A stretch of 64,000 bases of DNA from NCBI GenBank assembly GCA_944739405.2, contig OX123186.2, forward strand, positions 37,743,551 through 37,807,550, in the 5' to 3' direction. The stretch is from Euclidia mi. Taxonomy: Eukaryota; Arthropoda; Insecta; Lepidoptera; Erebidae. The translations under genes and the position numbers were made by a program. Below are positions 35,291 through 45,021 of this stretch, one piece after another; positions within the stretch are counted from its first letter, which is position 1, and every line of letters begins with the position of its first letter. The notes under the pieces are model-generated. The model did not search any database, was not told the origin of the DNA, and was given only the letters and a program-made list of their open reading frames with translations.

Positions 35291-38200
35291 CTACATCTAT
35301 GAAAGAAAAAGCATTCGTTTAACAAATATAGTAAACCAAAAGATACATACTACAGTCCATGGTTTAAGACTTTTTGAATATTTGGAGATAGCTAGTGCAC
35401 GTAGCATTATATGCTTATTGGTTTTGAAACTTATTTGCAAAATGAAACAATATTTTACCCATCCGTAAATACGGCTTGCCACGTTGTCGGTATTAGAGAA
35501 AGTCTGGATATACATTATTTAAAGCTTCTGCCCTTTTTAATAATATATGTAGGATATTCTATATAAGCAATAAAATAATAACAATGGCATTAGGTTACGT
35601 TGTCAAAGGCTTAAAAGTATAATCAAAAATATTGATCAAAATGCATTTCTATGGATGCATTCTATGACAGGATGCGTAAGTAAAAATTATCTATATACCG
35701 TGTTTATATGCTTGGACGACAATCTCTTCCGCAATTTTCAAGGATATTTTTCTAATGTCCGTCAATGGTGGATAAACACGACCAACATTTAAATCCTCTT
35801 CCGACACCATATTTGCGACACACTGAAAGAAAGCTTTATTTTTACGAAACAATTCTTTACAAGCAACGATCTTTATCAAATAGTTCATGTAGAAATACGA
35901 TACTTACCTTGGCAGCAGCAAGAAATAAATAGTCGCCTACTTGAGTGATATTTGCAGCAATTATCCCTAACGCAACCCCTGGGAATATGTAGGAATTGTT
36001 GCCTTGACCCGTGTAATACGTTTTATTATTATATTTCACTGGCGGAAATGGAGACCCTGAAGCGTAGATGCAGCGACCCTAAAAATATAATGACTTGTAA
36101 AGGCAACAGAAAACGTGTTTTGTTCACGTCTTTCAAAATCTGATAAACATTTTTCTATTAGGTAGACTTTTTATTGATCACTAACCAAAAGAGAAAGGTC
36201 AAAGTCGAATATACAGTGATCCGTAATAAAAATCATATCTCATTACGAAAGTTAGCCTTCCGTGAATTATGTTACAAAAAAAACAAAAACCATATTGTTT
36301 CAGTTGTTTATATACCTATATAGTAATTATATATTACAATGCGAACAGTAATATTACCTCTGTATTGTCATAAGCCTGTTGCGCCGTACATTCAGTTTTG
36401 ATTGTTGGATTCGACAATGCAAAAATTTGAGGACGCTCTGTATTTTTAGCCATTTGTTTCAATATTTCTGGTGTAAAGGATCCAAACTGTGCCGCTACAC
36501 CTGCAAATATACAGCGTAACTATGGTTATAAAACTAGCAAACATGCCGATTTCACATACATTATGCTACCTTTCTTAAGACACGATTGTCAAGAGAATAG
36601 TTAGCTGTTGCTCTGGCCTGGTAATGTAACAACATTACCATGTAGTTGAGGCAATCATCATTTCACCAAACTGATGATTACTAAAGTACAAAGTACTGTG
36701 AATCAATGTGGGGTCGGGTCAAAACCTCAATTTTGTTCATCTATAATATAAAAATGAATCGCTGAATGTGTTGCTAAGCGCAAATCTCGAGTGCAGCTGA
36801 ACCGATTTCGCTATTTCTTCTTTTATAATATACCTTGAAGTACGAGGATGGTTATTACGGAGAGAAAAATTTAAAAAAAGGAAATAGTTAAGAATCGACT
36901 GTTAGGCGGTACGAAGTTCGCCGGGTCAGCTAGTGTAATATAAAATTTGGCGGTAAACGAGGAGTCGCCTCGCCTGATAGTAAGCGACTAAAACGGACAC
37001 AGTCAAATAAAGGAGTCACAAGTGCGTCGCCGCCTTTAGGGATGGAAAACGGAATAGGTATAGGATCGGGAAGAAAGGCAAGGAGAATCGGATGGGGCTT
37101 CCGTAACTCTCACTCACCGAACGAAACGCAACAGTACCCACACTGTTAATTTACGTTTATATTCTGTATGAAGTGTTTATATTTTGCCAAAACTACTTAC
37201 CTATTAAGACAGTTGGTTTTAGCATTTTAACCAGTTTTCCAAAATCTTTCTCAGGCTCCATATCGTTAGGAAATCTTGAACAATGTTTGGGTATGCCACT
37301 TGATCGTTTAGACGTCACTAACCCATCGATATCGTAGAGAAAGATTTTTTTCTGAGCTTGTTCGAGTGAAGTACCTTCATCTATCATCGCATCGACCAAC
37401 AAACTTGCAATTCCTGCTCCAGCCTAAAAATGCATTGGATCTTTGTGAACTAGTTCCTACTTAAATAGATACATTAGATTTACTACGTTTGCAAATGCAT
37501 CACACTCACGGCGCCAGCTCCCATGAATAAATATATATTATCTGACAATTTGACTTTGGTAATTCTGGTGGCAGCAATAAAACCAGCGAGAATCACCCCT
37601 GCGGTACCTTGGATGTCATCATTGAAAACGCAATATCTTTTCTGATATTTTTCCAATAAACGGGGTGCATTTAATAGACCAAAATCTTCAAACTGTAAGA
37701 GATTTCGTTTGTTATAAAAATGTAAGCACATTACGTATATATTATTGTTATGTTTGGTGGAGCAGCTAAAGGTCATTTAGGTTTAAGGCAGTAATCCTTT
37801 ATAGCTCGATGCGCTCATTAGACCGCATGCCACTTGCTTCATTCGCTGCCTTCGCAGCGGAATACGTGTAATCTTTCTTAAATTTTGGTATCCAATCACC
37901 AATATCGATAGGCTTTAAATGAGATGAACTTAATTTGTGCATTGAAAAATGTTTGGGCGTAATAAGGATTATTTTAATGTAATAGCAGTTCTAGGGGATA
38001 ATTTGATATTCCTAATGACACTTGAGCATGCTGGACTCCAACCGCGTATTGTCAGCGGTTTACTATTGTTTGACAAAAAACGTATGACAAAAGATCATTT
38101 AACAAACAACGTTTGAAAAACTAATCATTTCGAAAGTTTGTCACTTTCATTTCGCAAACATATTACTCTAAAAACAATCATTTGACATAATACAGGTTTC

Positions 38201-41200
38201 GCAAATGTGTTACTTAGAAAATAATTTAAATGTTAAATAATTATTTTAAAAATAATCATTTGACTAAATAATTCGTTTGCCAAATTGGTGACTGTACAAA
38301 AAGTTAGAAGATAAATTATTAGTTTTTAAAAATAACTAATTTCTAACTAATACTTACGCCAAAATTTGGAAAATATTTTCTTGCTTGGTTGCAATTTTCA
38401 TCTTGGACAGATTATTTATAGGCAAGTAATAATTTTGTATTAATACTAATTCCATAGAAACTATAAATACACACTGCCTGAATTAAGCGAAATAAGTAGA
38501 ATTCGGTTCTGGCACTCGCCGGCCGCTGCCGCGGCACGCTCGCTTCGCTCGCTCGGCTCGTGCGTTGGGATCGCAGTTCTAACCTAACCTAACCAGCCAT
38601 TGTTTCAGTTGACCCTACACAAAGATATTATCGTAGATTTTGGTTAGTAAAATATTTACCAAGCAAGGCATTTTGTCTCATGTTATTTATGCTTTACGTT
38701 GTTTTGCCAAATACCATGTTTTAAAAAATAATCAATTTGTAAATTAATGTTTTAGCATAATAACTTTTTTATAGTAAATATATTGTCTAATGAGTAGTTT
38801 ATTAAACAATAGTTTGTAAAATAATAAATTTATCAAGTATAATTTTGTCAAATGTTATTTGTCAAATGAAAATTTTTCATTTGTTTTTTGTCAAATGATC
38901 GGACACCATTGTCAGCAGATGTGTCCACAAACCGTATGAAACCGGAGGGTGACCACCGATTTTCGGTTTAGATCAATTACTAGATAACAAGCATTCCAAA
39001 AAAAAAAACAGTTTCGTTTATTTTGATGACAAGGTAGAAAATGACAAAAAAATCTTAAGGGCCGATATCTCAGAAACTGTAAATTTTGTACTCCTACTTG
39101 ACGGGGGTCAATTTGCTGCAAATGACCTCAAACAAAACCTTTTTCAAGGCATAGGTCGGATTGACTGTCAGATATTTTATTTTTACCTGTATTAACACTC
39201 TTCGACCAAATCTCTTGACACAAGCCTCCATAAATTCTTCAATAAAGTCGTCATATTCTTCACCACGGACTCGTTTGTTCCTTATTCCAATGTACAAAGG
39301 ATCTACAAGTAAAGACTAAAAGCACGCAAGGATTAAAATTATTATTCAAATAAATTCTTAATTATCATTTACGTTAACATATAATGTCTCTCACTTAAAA
39401 CAGTTTTGCTTTATGATTGTCATGAAAATTGTGTTAAATCTTGAGAAGCTATGATGTATGAAAAAATTCGTCAAAATAGAAAGTAGCATTTATGATTGCC
39501 TAATAGCTAGTGCATATACTATGCAAAATCCAATGACACGAGGCATCTTATCTGTCCCTTACTCCTGAAAAATCGAATTGTCTTCAGTTCTCGACATATT
39601 AGTTAACACTAGAATAATATTTTTCTGTTATAGATTTTTTGATTTAGCAAAAAGCCCCTTACCTCGACGGTCGTTAAATTACATTTATATTTGAAACAAC
39701 GTAGTCAAATCTGATACCTCGGTGTTCGTGCCTGTATCCAATGTAATAGGTAGACACTGATGTGGTTTGACGCCTGCCAGCGCAGTGTACAAGCAGAGCT
39801 TGCCGATCGGAATACCCATGCCATATGCGCCGAGGTCACCCAAGCCCAATATTCTTTCACCGTCCGTAACCACAATAGCCCGGACATCATGTATGGGCCT
39901 AAAAAGTATTTATCTTTATATATATATTTCTTGTGTGCGTGTGTATGTAACTGAACTCCTCTTAAACGACTGGACCGATCTTGATGAAATTTTTTGTGTG
40001 TGTTCAAGGGGACTTGAGAATGGTTTAGATTCACAAGTTAGTCCACTGTAAAATGTTTTTTTACTTAATATTTAATTTGTAAGTAGTTGTGGATTTTGGA
40101 AAGTTTCACATTGGAACCGATGGACTGCGCTGCTATCGCAGTGTCAAATCAGTGTGAATAATAAAACATAAAAAAATAAAGAAATCGAGTCGACAACGTG
40201 TACGTATGTCCGCAAAATTTGGATTGTCGAGTATTTTGTTAAATTCTAATGGTTCTGACAGACAAATCACAGTCGCCATATTGGCCGATCTAGCGAAACA
40301 TAACACAGTCTTTACTAAGTAGTTTGTATGTGTAAATACTTTTTGCAGTTATATTTCCTAAACAGTTCAAACGACAACTATGAAAGTATCCGCCCAATAG
40401 AGGAGATTTGTATCAAATATAAAAAATAAATAAAATATCTTTACTAATATAATAAAGCGGAAGAGTTTGTTTTTTGTTTGTTTGTTTGTTTGAACGCGCT
40501 TATCTCAGAAACTACCGGTCGGATCTGAAATTCTTTTTGTATACATCTTTACTAATATAATAAAGCGGAAGAGTTTGTTTGTTTGTTTTTTTGTTTGTTT
40601 GTTTGTTTGTTTGAACGCGCTCATCTCAGAAACTACCGGTCGGATCTGAAATTCTTCTTGTATACGATAGCCCAGTTATTCCGGAAGGCTATAGGCTATA
40701 TAACATAAGACTTCGACCCTTTGGGGCCGGGCAAAAGGCTAAAAAGGCTAAAAGATAATGACGGCTAATCTTAGGAACTAGCAGTCGGATTTTAAAAATT
40801 GTTATTGGTTGATAGCCCAATTATGTCGAAAGGCTATAGGCTATATAAAATTACGCCACAACTTTTAGGGGCCAGACAAAAATAATGGTCAAACGAGAAG
40901 GGGAAGGGTTGGGTCAAAGGCAAAAAAAGGCTAAACGAATAGGATACAATCTATATGGGTATAGTTTTCGAGATTTTCGGGACGCTGATTAATAATATGA
41001 AGTTTATGTAGTGATCCAAGATGGCGGACGGGAAATCAAAGATGGCGGATGAGAAAATTTTTAAAATCAATATGGGTAAAGCCTTTGATATTTTAAGGGG
41101 TGGGGAATCGAAATACAACATCTATTTCATGATCAAAAATGGCGGATGGGCAATCAAAGAGGGCGGATGGGAAAATTTAAAAAAGTCAATATTGGTATCG

Positions 41201-43904
41201 TCTGCGATGTTAAAAGGGATGGGGAATCCAAATACAACATCTGTTTCGTGATTCAAGATGGTGGATGGGAAATCAAAGATGGCGGATGGTAAAATTTAAA
41301 AAATCAATATGGGTGTCGTCTCTGATGATTTAAGGGATGGAGAATCCAATACAACATCTATTTCGTGATCAAAGAGTGCGGATAGGAAATCAAAGATGGC
41401 GGACGGGATTTTTTTAAAGTCGATATGGGTTTTGTATCCGATATTTTAAGTAATGGGGAATTCAATATTATATATAAAAATCTATGTTTGTTTGTTCAGC
41501 ATTTATAGACTCTGAAATGATAAGAGATTAAGCGCTAAGTCAATGGTAACTTTGGAAACGGAGCTTGAAATAAGGGAATTAAATAAAAACTCTTAAAAAA
41601 GCGAAACGGAGTTCGCTGGGTCAGCTAGTATTTAATATAATTAATCTTGATCTTTGGTCTGTGTTAAGAACCTTGCCTATTACTAGCAGTGGAAGTCTCT
41701 GAATACTCCGACGACGTTGAATCTCTATTTCAGATTATTCAGTCACAGCCTATTTATTTAAACAAAATTTTGTAACGTAATGTGCAACACACACATACAA
41801 AAGAAAGTAAAACACTCACCAATTCTTCAAAACATTATAAATGTGACATCTGTCTTTAATGCTAATAAATAGACCTCTGCAGTCATTGTAAGCGAAGCCA
41901 AATTTTTGGCACGCCAGTCCTACGGTCGGTGTATACACGATGGGTAGGAACCTTTCAATATCCGTATTCAGTAAAGCAAAAAATAATCTCTCGTTTGTTT
42001 GCTGTGGATAAAATGAAAAATAAAGTCAAAGCAAATAAAACTAAAGAAGTCATTATTAACCAAAATATAGATATCGACAAACTTAACATTTGGTCTAAAC
42101 TCTCAATGCAGGAACATGCTGCTACGCAATAAACATTAATTTACAACATCAATAAATTGTTACTTGAACATGCACAAGTATGCACTTTTGACCTGTAGGT
42201 ACCACATGAGTAGATAAACGGAACAGAGACACAGCTTCATACAACAGCGCGAATTGGTTGCACTACTACGAGCACGCGGCTTATGTGTGCGTGACCACTG
42301 GCCGCTTGTCGTGTACGCGGCGAGAGTGGAAAGAACCGGTTTACGTAGGCACAGGCAGTTGACAATCTGAGGGTTATTACGACGCACGTTGCTTGTTTTG
42401 TACGTTGCAAGTTTTAATATTTTAATGTAAAAAAGTGGTGTTTTATTATTAATAATGGTTGTTTATTGTACTGTGTGTATGAATAATACTAGATGAAATA
42501 ATTAAATCATTATTAAGATTTTAACAATGGTAACGTACAATTGGGTTTTTTAATTAGGTATAACTCCTGATAATTTAGGTCGCATTTGTTGAATTGCTCG
42601 AGCTAAAGTTTCGCGAATATTTCGATCTTGAAATAAATATTGTCAATGTTGGCAACGAAATACTTACAACTCATTAGTTGTGAAATTGTGTAAAAGCAAT
42701 TAATGTTTACAAAACCAATGACTATCAGAAAGTGATCAGCCATCGATAGGGATTACAAAAAACAGGTGCATGCGATTTTCGACCTTATTGACGTAACTCA
42801 GAATTTATAATTTTAATAACGTATCAATGTCAGAAAAAAAAAGTCTGTCATGAATTGTCAATAAGGTCGAAAATCGCATGCACCTGTTTTTTGTAAGCCC
42901 TATCGATGGTTGATCATTTTATAGTCATTTGTTTTGTAGACGTTCATTTGTCTTACACAATTTATTTTAAACTTATTTTAGATACCTATCCCCGTGGTTA
43001 AACTAGTGGCTATAATAGCTAAAGGAGATTCCTATGTTTATTAGCAAAATAGATCATATTACCAGAAAATTTTCAACACTATTAGTGGTATCGTTGGGAA
43101 TATCAAATAAATCACGTCGTCACGTCGTGTCCTTGGTAACAAATGTATATTTTTATTCCGTGCTTTTAAAAGTTTCAGGTGCATGCCTTTTTTGGTTCCA
43201 CTCGCTATTTTATTTACAACTGTGCTTCTGCCGTATAGCGAATCCGTCGAGTCCAAGAATCTACCCAATCCACGAATCTGTCGAGTTGGGAATCTGCCAA
43301 CTGCCAAATCACGAATCTGTCCAATCCAGAATCTGTCGTATACCGAACAAGCGATTTGTCTTAACCTATTGTGACAACCCTACCAAAATAGGTAACAAAT
43401 TTACAAGCTCTTAAGAAGCTGTCTCTCTGTTCGGTTTATTTACTCATGTGGTAGGTACTATATAATTATTACTCGTCAACTTGTAATTGATATAATGCTC
43501 TTCATTTATTGCTGACGGAGTTAGATCAGTTAGCAGAACTATTAGCTCACATGTTCGAAACCGGAAAATCTGGCTTTCAGACTCGTATGTCAACATTTTG
43601 TGTTAATACTGCTACCCAAGTTTAATTCATGGGAACTAAGAGGTCATATGAAGGTAGGTACTATGAAATACCCAGTAGAAACTTCATTATAAGTATTTTA
43701 CAGTACCTACTGTATAGTAAAGATATTAATACAAAATATAGTTACATGAATTTGACATAAATATAAATATTTGTTCAAGGGATGTTTATATCTCTCGAAC
43801 GACAATCTGCAAATTTCCACTTGCTCTGCTAGCGTTTTTATATTGGCTGCTAGAAGCCCTTGGAGACCCAAGACCTGCCTTTCTTGCAACGTGAATGCTA
43901 GACC
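35136..43904 (-). CDS. Men: Malic enzyme gene, 10 recognisable exons (N-terminal exon not found)
   Basis: Oxidative decarboxylation of malate to pyruvate with NAD(P) reduction. Exons in transcript order: 43904-43746, 42001-41820, 39898-39718, 39315-39187, 37692-37510, 37423-37201, 36500-36358, 36078-35908, 35822-35699, 35290-35136. All junctions are GT-AG and phases agree; the total is 1650 bp, 549 codons plus stop. Family motifs in order: VYTPTVG with the catalytic Tyr, GERILGLGDLG, GMGIP followed by the catalytic Lys, FEDF and NDDIQGT with the metal ligands, GAGAAGAGIA (Rossmann glycine-rich loop), LSNPT and GQGNN. Family members run about 550-600 residues, so a short first exon is missing; I could not find it in 43905-64000. 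I see no lesion and infer a working enzyme. Cofactor preference and cytosolic versus mitochondrial location cannot be read. The symbol marks the family; which insect paralog this is remains open. Confidence 0.9.
35699..35822 (-). CDS. Men: Malic enzyme exon: GRVYPPLTDIR segment
   Basis: 124 bp, phase 0 in and phase 1 out. Reads CVANMVSEEDLN, then VGRVYPPLTDIRKISLKIA, ending AYKH. The family has GRLYPPLxxIR here. Acceptor tctttcag, donor GTATAT. Confidence 0.9.
35908..36078 (-). CDS. Men: Malic enzyme exon: GQGNN motif
   Basis: 57 codons, phase 0 both ends. Reads GRCIYASGSPF, then YYTGQGNNSYIFPGVALG, ending FLAAAK. Donor GTAAGT. The family signature around the substrate-binding Asn is complete. 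Confidence 0.92.
36358..36500 (-). CDS. Men: Malic enzyme exon: LSNPT motif
   Basis: 143 bp; its first two bases complete a Gly codon. Reads VAAQFGSFTPEIL, then PQIFALSNPTIKTECTAQQA, ending YDNTE. The Asn in LSNPT contacts substrate in the family. Acceptor tttgcag, donor GTAATA. Confidence 0.92.
36740..36933 (+). mobile_element. Short non-autonomous Helitron in a malic enzyme intron
   Basis: TCTATAATATAAAAATG at the start, gttcgccgggtcagCTAG at the end, A before and T after. 194 bp, between the LSNPT exon and the Rossmann exon. Confidence 0.8.
37201..37423 (-). CDS. Men: Malic enzyme exon: NAD(P)-binding Rossmann core
   Basis: 223 bp, enters at phase 0 and leaves at phase 1. Reads AGAGIASLLVDAM, then KKIFLYDIDGLVTSKR, ending KPTVLIG. 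Together with the previous exon it forms the glycine-rich dinucleotide loop. Donor GTAAGT. Confidence 0.92.
37510..37692 (-). CDS. Men: Malic enzyme exon: FEDF and NDDIQGT metal site
   Basis: 61 codons, phase 0 both ends. Starts FEDFGLLNAPRLL, continues CVFNDDIQGTAG, ends LFMGAGA. It supplies the Glu/Asp ligands of the divalent metal and starts the Rossmann loop. No counterpart was found for the plus-strand paralog. Confidence 0.93.
38057..38907. mobile_element. 851-bp TIR element with 9-bp target duplication (Mutator-like)
   Basis: Flanked by attgtcagc at 38048-38056 and 38908-38916. Ends share GGT and tttgacaaaaaac when one is inverted; the interior is rich in caaatgatt/aatcatttg words. 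It includes a GC-rich island at 38510-38580 and a ctaac run. No transposase. It lies in a malic enzyme intron. Confidence 0.65.
38577..38595. repeat. Short interstitial TTAGG-type run
   Basis: ctaacctaacctaacc is three units of the insect telomeric repeat read as CCTAA. Too short to mean a telomere. Confidence 0.5.
39187..39315 (-). CDS. Men: Malic enzyme exon: SLLVDPLYIG segment
   Basis: 43 codons, phase 0 both ends; acceptor cttttag, donor GTAAAA. Reads SLLVDPLYIGIRNKR, then VRGEEYDDFIEEFM, ending VKRFGRRVLIQ. The plus-strand paralog's counterpart (3283-3407, copied at 20288-20412) is 4 bp shorter. Confidence 0.92.
39718..39898 (-). CDS. Men: Malic enzyme exon: GLGDLG loop and catalytic lysine
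   Basis: 181 bp; its first base completes the Trp codon from the previous exon and it leaves at phase 0. Contains VTDGERILGLGDLG, GMGIPIGK and QCLPITLDTGTNTE. A Helitron starts only 14 bp upstream of the acceptor, so the usual pyrimidine tract and branch-point zone are element-derived. Confidence 0.92.
39913..40412 (+). mobile_element. Helitron, 3' truncated, abutting a malic enzyme splice acceptor
   Basis: Starts TCTTTATATATATATTTC and is closely related, in opposite orientation, to 18625-19269. It lacks the hairpin and CTAG end. Its 5' end lies 14 bp from the acceptor of the GLGDLG exon. Confidence 0.7.
40438..41628 (+). mobile_element. Array Helitron copy 1, with tandem-duplicated 5' end
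   Basis: 5' TCTTTACTAATATAATAAAG occurs at 40438 and again at 40546; 3' cgctgggtcagCTAG at 41628. Inside (about 41010-41420) are roughly 90-120-bp repeats with the words gatggcggatgggaaatcaa. Long chance open frames reading GGWEIKDGGW arise from these repeats and are not genes. It lies in the intron before the GLGDLG exon. Confidence 0.82.
41820..42001 (-). CDS. Men: Malic enzyme exon: catalytic tyrosine
   Basis: 182 bp, enters at phase 0 and leaves after two bases of a Trp codon. Reads QTNERLFF, then PIVYTPTVGLACQKFG, then RGLFISI. The Tyr of VYTPTVG is the family's general acid. The plus-strand paralog's exon at 1427-1608 has exactly the same length and phase. Confidence 0.92.
42683..42964. 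repeat. 282-bp inverted repeat (foldback) in malic enzyme intron
   Basis: Arms of about 110 bp: aaattgtgtaa, then gcatgcgattttcgacctta on the left pair with taaggtcgaaaatcgcatgc and ttacacaattt on the right, with a roughly 65-bp spacer. The inner 75 bp of each arm is nearly perfect. Possible foldback MITE; the transcript would form a long hairpin. Confidence 0.8.
43746..43904 (-). CDS. Men: Malic enzyme exon: FTLQERQ N-terminal segment
   Basis: 53 codons, phase 0 at both ends, acceptor after ttttacag and donor GTAACT. It begins GLAFTLQERQ and ends YLYLCQIH, matching the family's helical N-terminal stretch between the first exon and the VYTPTVG exon. It aligns in place and size with the 55-codon exon of the plus-strand paralog. 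The preceding exon is not visible. Confidence 0.85.
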
Positions 43905-44336
43905 CTGTAAAAATTAAGGTTCATTTAATTTTACAAAGAACAGTTATTGTATGGTGGAGAGACCCCTTGATTGCAACACTTCTCAAAAGTTAGTCACTTG
44001 GCTTGAGCATTCATGGAAATGATGAGTGCCTTTAAACCCATTGCGTGGTCCGGCCAAACCGTTACCATTTGTTAGTGGCCGATGTCCTATGATCATTCTA
44101 TCTAGCAATGCTCGTTCTCAATCATTAAAAGTAATTAATAAGCATGATGCGAAAACTAACGATAAGCATTATTTTTGTGATTTCATCCGAGGCTATTTCA
44201 CCATGGCTGGACTGTAGAAGTCCCGCAGAATATCGACGTAAAGTTAATAAAAAAAAAAACCTTATTTACGCAAACATGGAGTTTTCTTAACCTAGTGGTT
44301 GGAGTATCCTTTTAAGTATAACAATACTTGTACCAG
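43905..44336. other. Upstream flank or first intron of the malic enzyme gene
   Basis: The missing N-terminal exon would be expected here or farther right on the minus strand. I could not recognise a start exon. No other coding. Confidence 0.3.
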
Positions 44337-44850
44337 GGCACTCCGCTCTCCCCCCCGTGGGATCTCCACCTTGTCGTGGTGGGGGGGGCTTAGTAACCGT
44401 GGATTGGTCACCCGCGGTGAAGCTAAGAGGGATCCAGGAGGGGACGCTCCACGTGGGCTTGACGGAGGCCTGCGCAGGATGCGTCCAAAGGGGCGGGTGC
44501 GAGGGACAGTTCTTCTGTCCCTCGCAGTCGGGTGCGGTCGCGGGAGGAAAGGCGTGTCGGTGTTGCGTTGGCGCGCACCCTATCTCCCGCGACCGAATGG
44601 AGGCGCACCATCGTTGCGTCGCGGTGGGGCCGCAGAGGAAGAGGAGATGCGGTGTTGCGTTGCCGTCCTCCCTATCCTCTGCGGCCGCTGAATGTCTTGG
44701 CGGCGGAGCCCAACACCTTCATCCGCCGCCAAGGGGGTTTTGTTCGGGGCCCGCCTGACCATCTGGCGGGCCAATACCCGTCGGGGGGTAGCGAGGAATG
44801 CTCCAGCGATACCCGACCCTCCGACATACAGGTACGGTCGCGGTCTGAAA
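44337..44850 (+). repeat. GC-rich interspersed repeat, copy 1
   Basis: Runs gggcactccgctctcccccc, ggatctccaccttgtcgtgg, to gatacccgaccctccgac. A close copy is at 48975-49480. Several frames are open by composition alone. Probably a retroelement segment; family not recognised. Confidence 0.65.
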
Positions 44851-45021
44851 GTGTTTACCACCTTAAGGCTTACAATTGCATGAACACATCAATGACACAA
44901 GGACGACGATTTTGTACTAGGCAACCAATCTATGATAACATGCGTTGCGTAGCAACTGGTGTCAATAACGATTCATTATTCCACATTTATAATATACGTT
45001 CATTTTATTACAAGCGTGATA

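Noticed and set aside
38577..38595. Telomeric repeat signal
   Set aside because: Three units only, inside a transposon in an intron.
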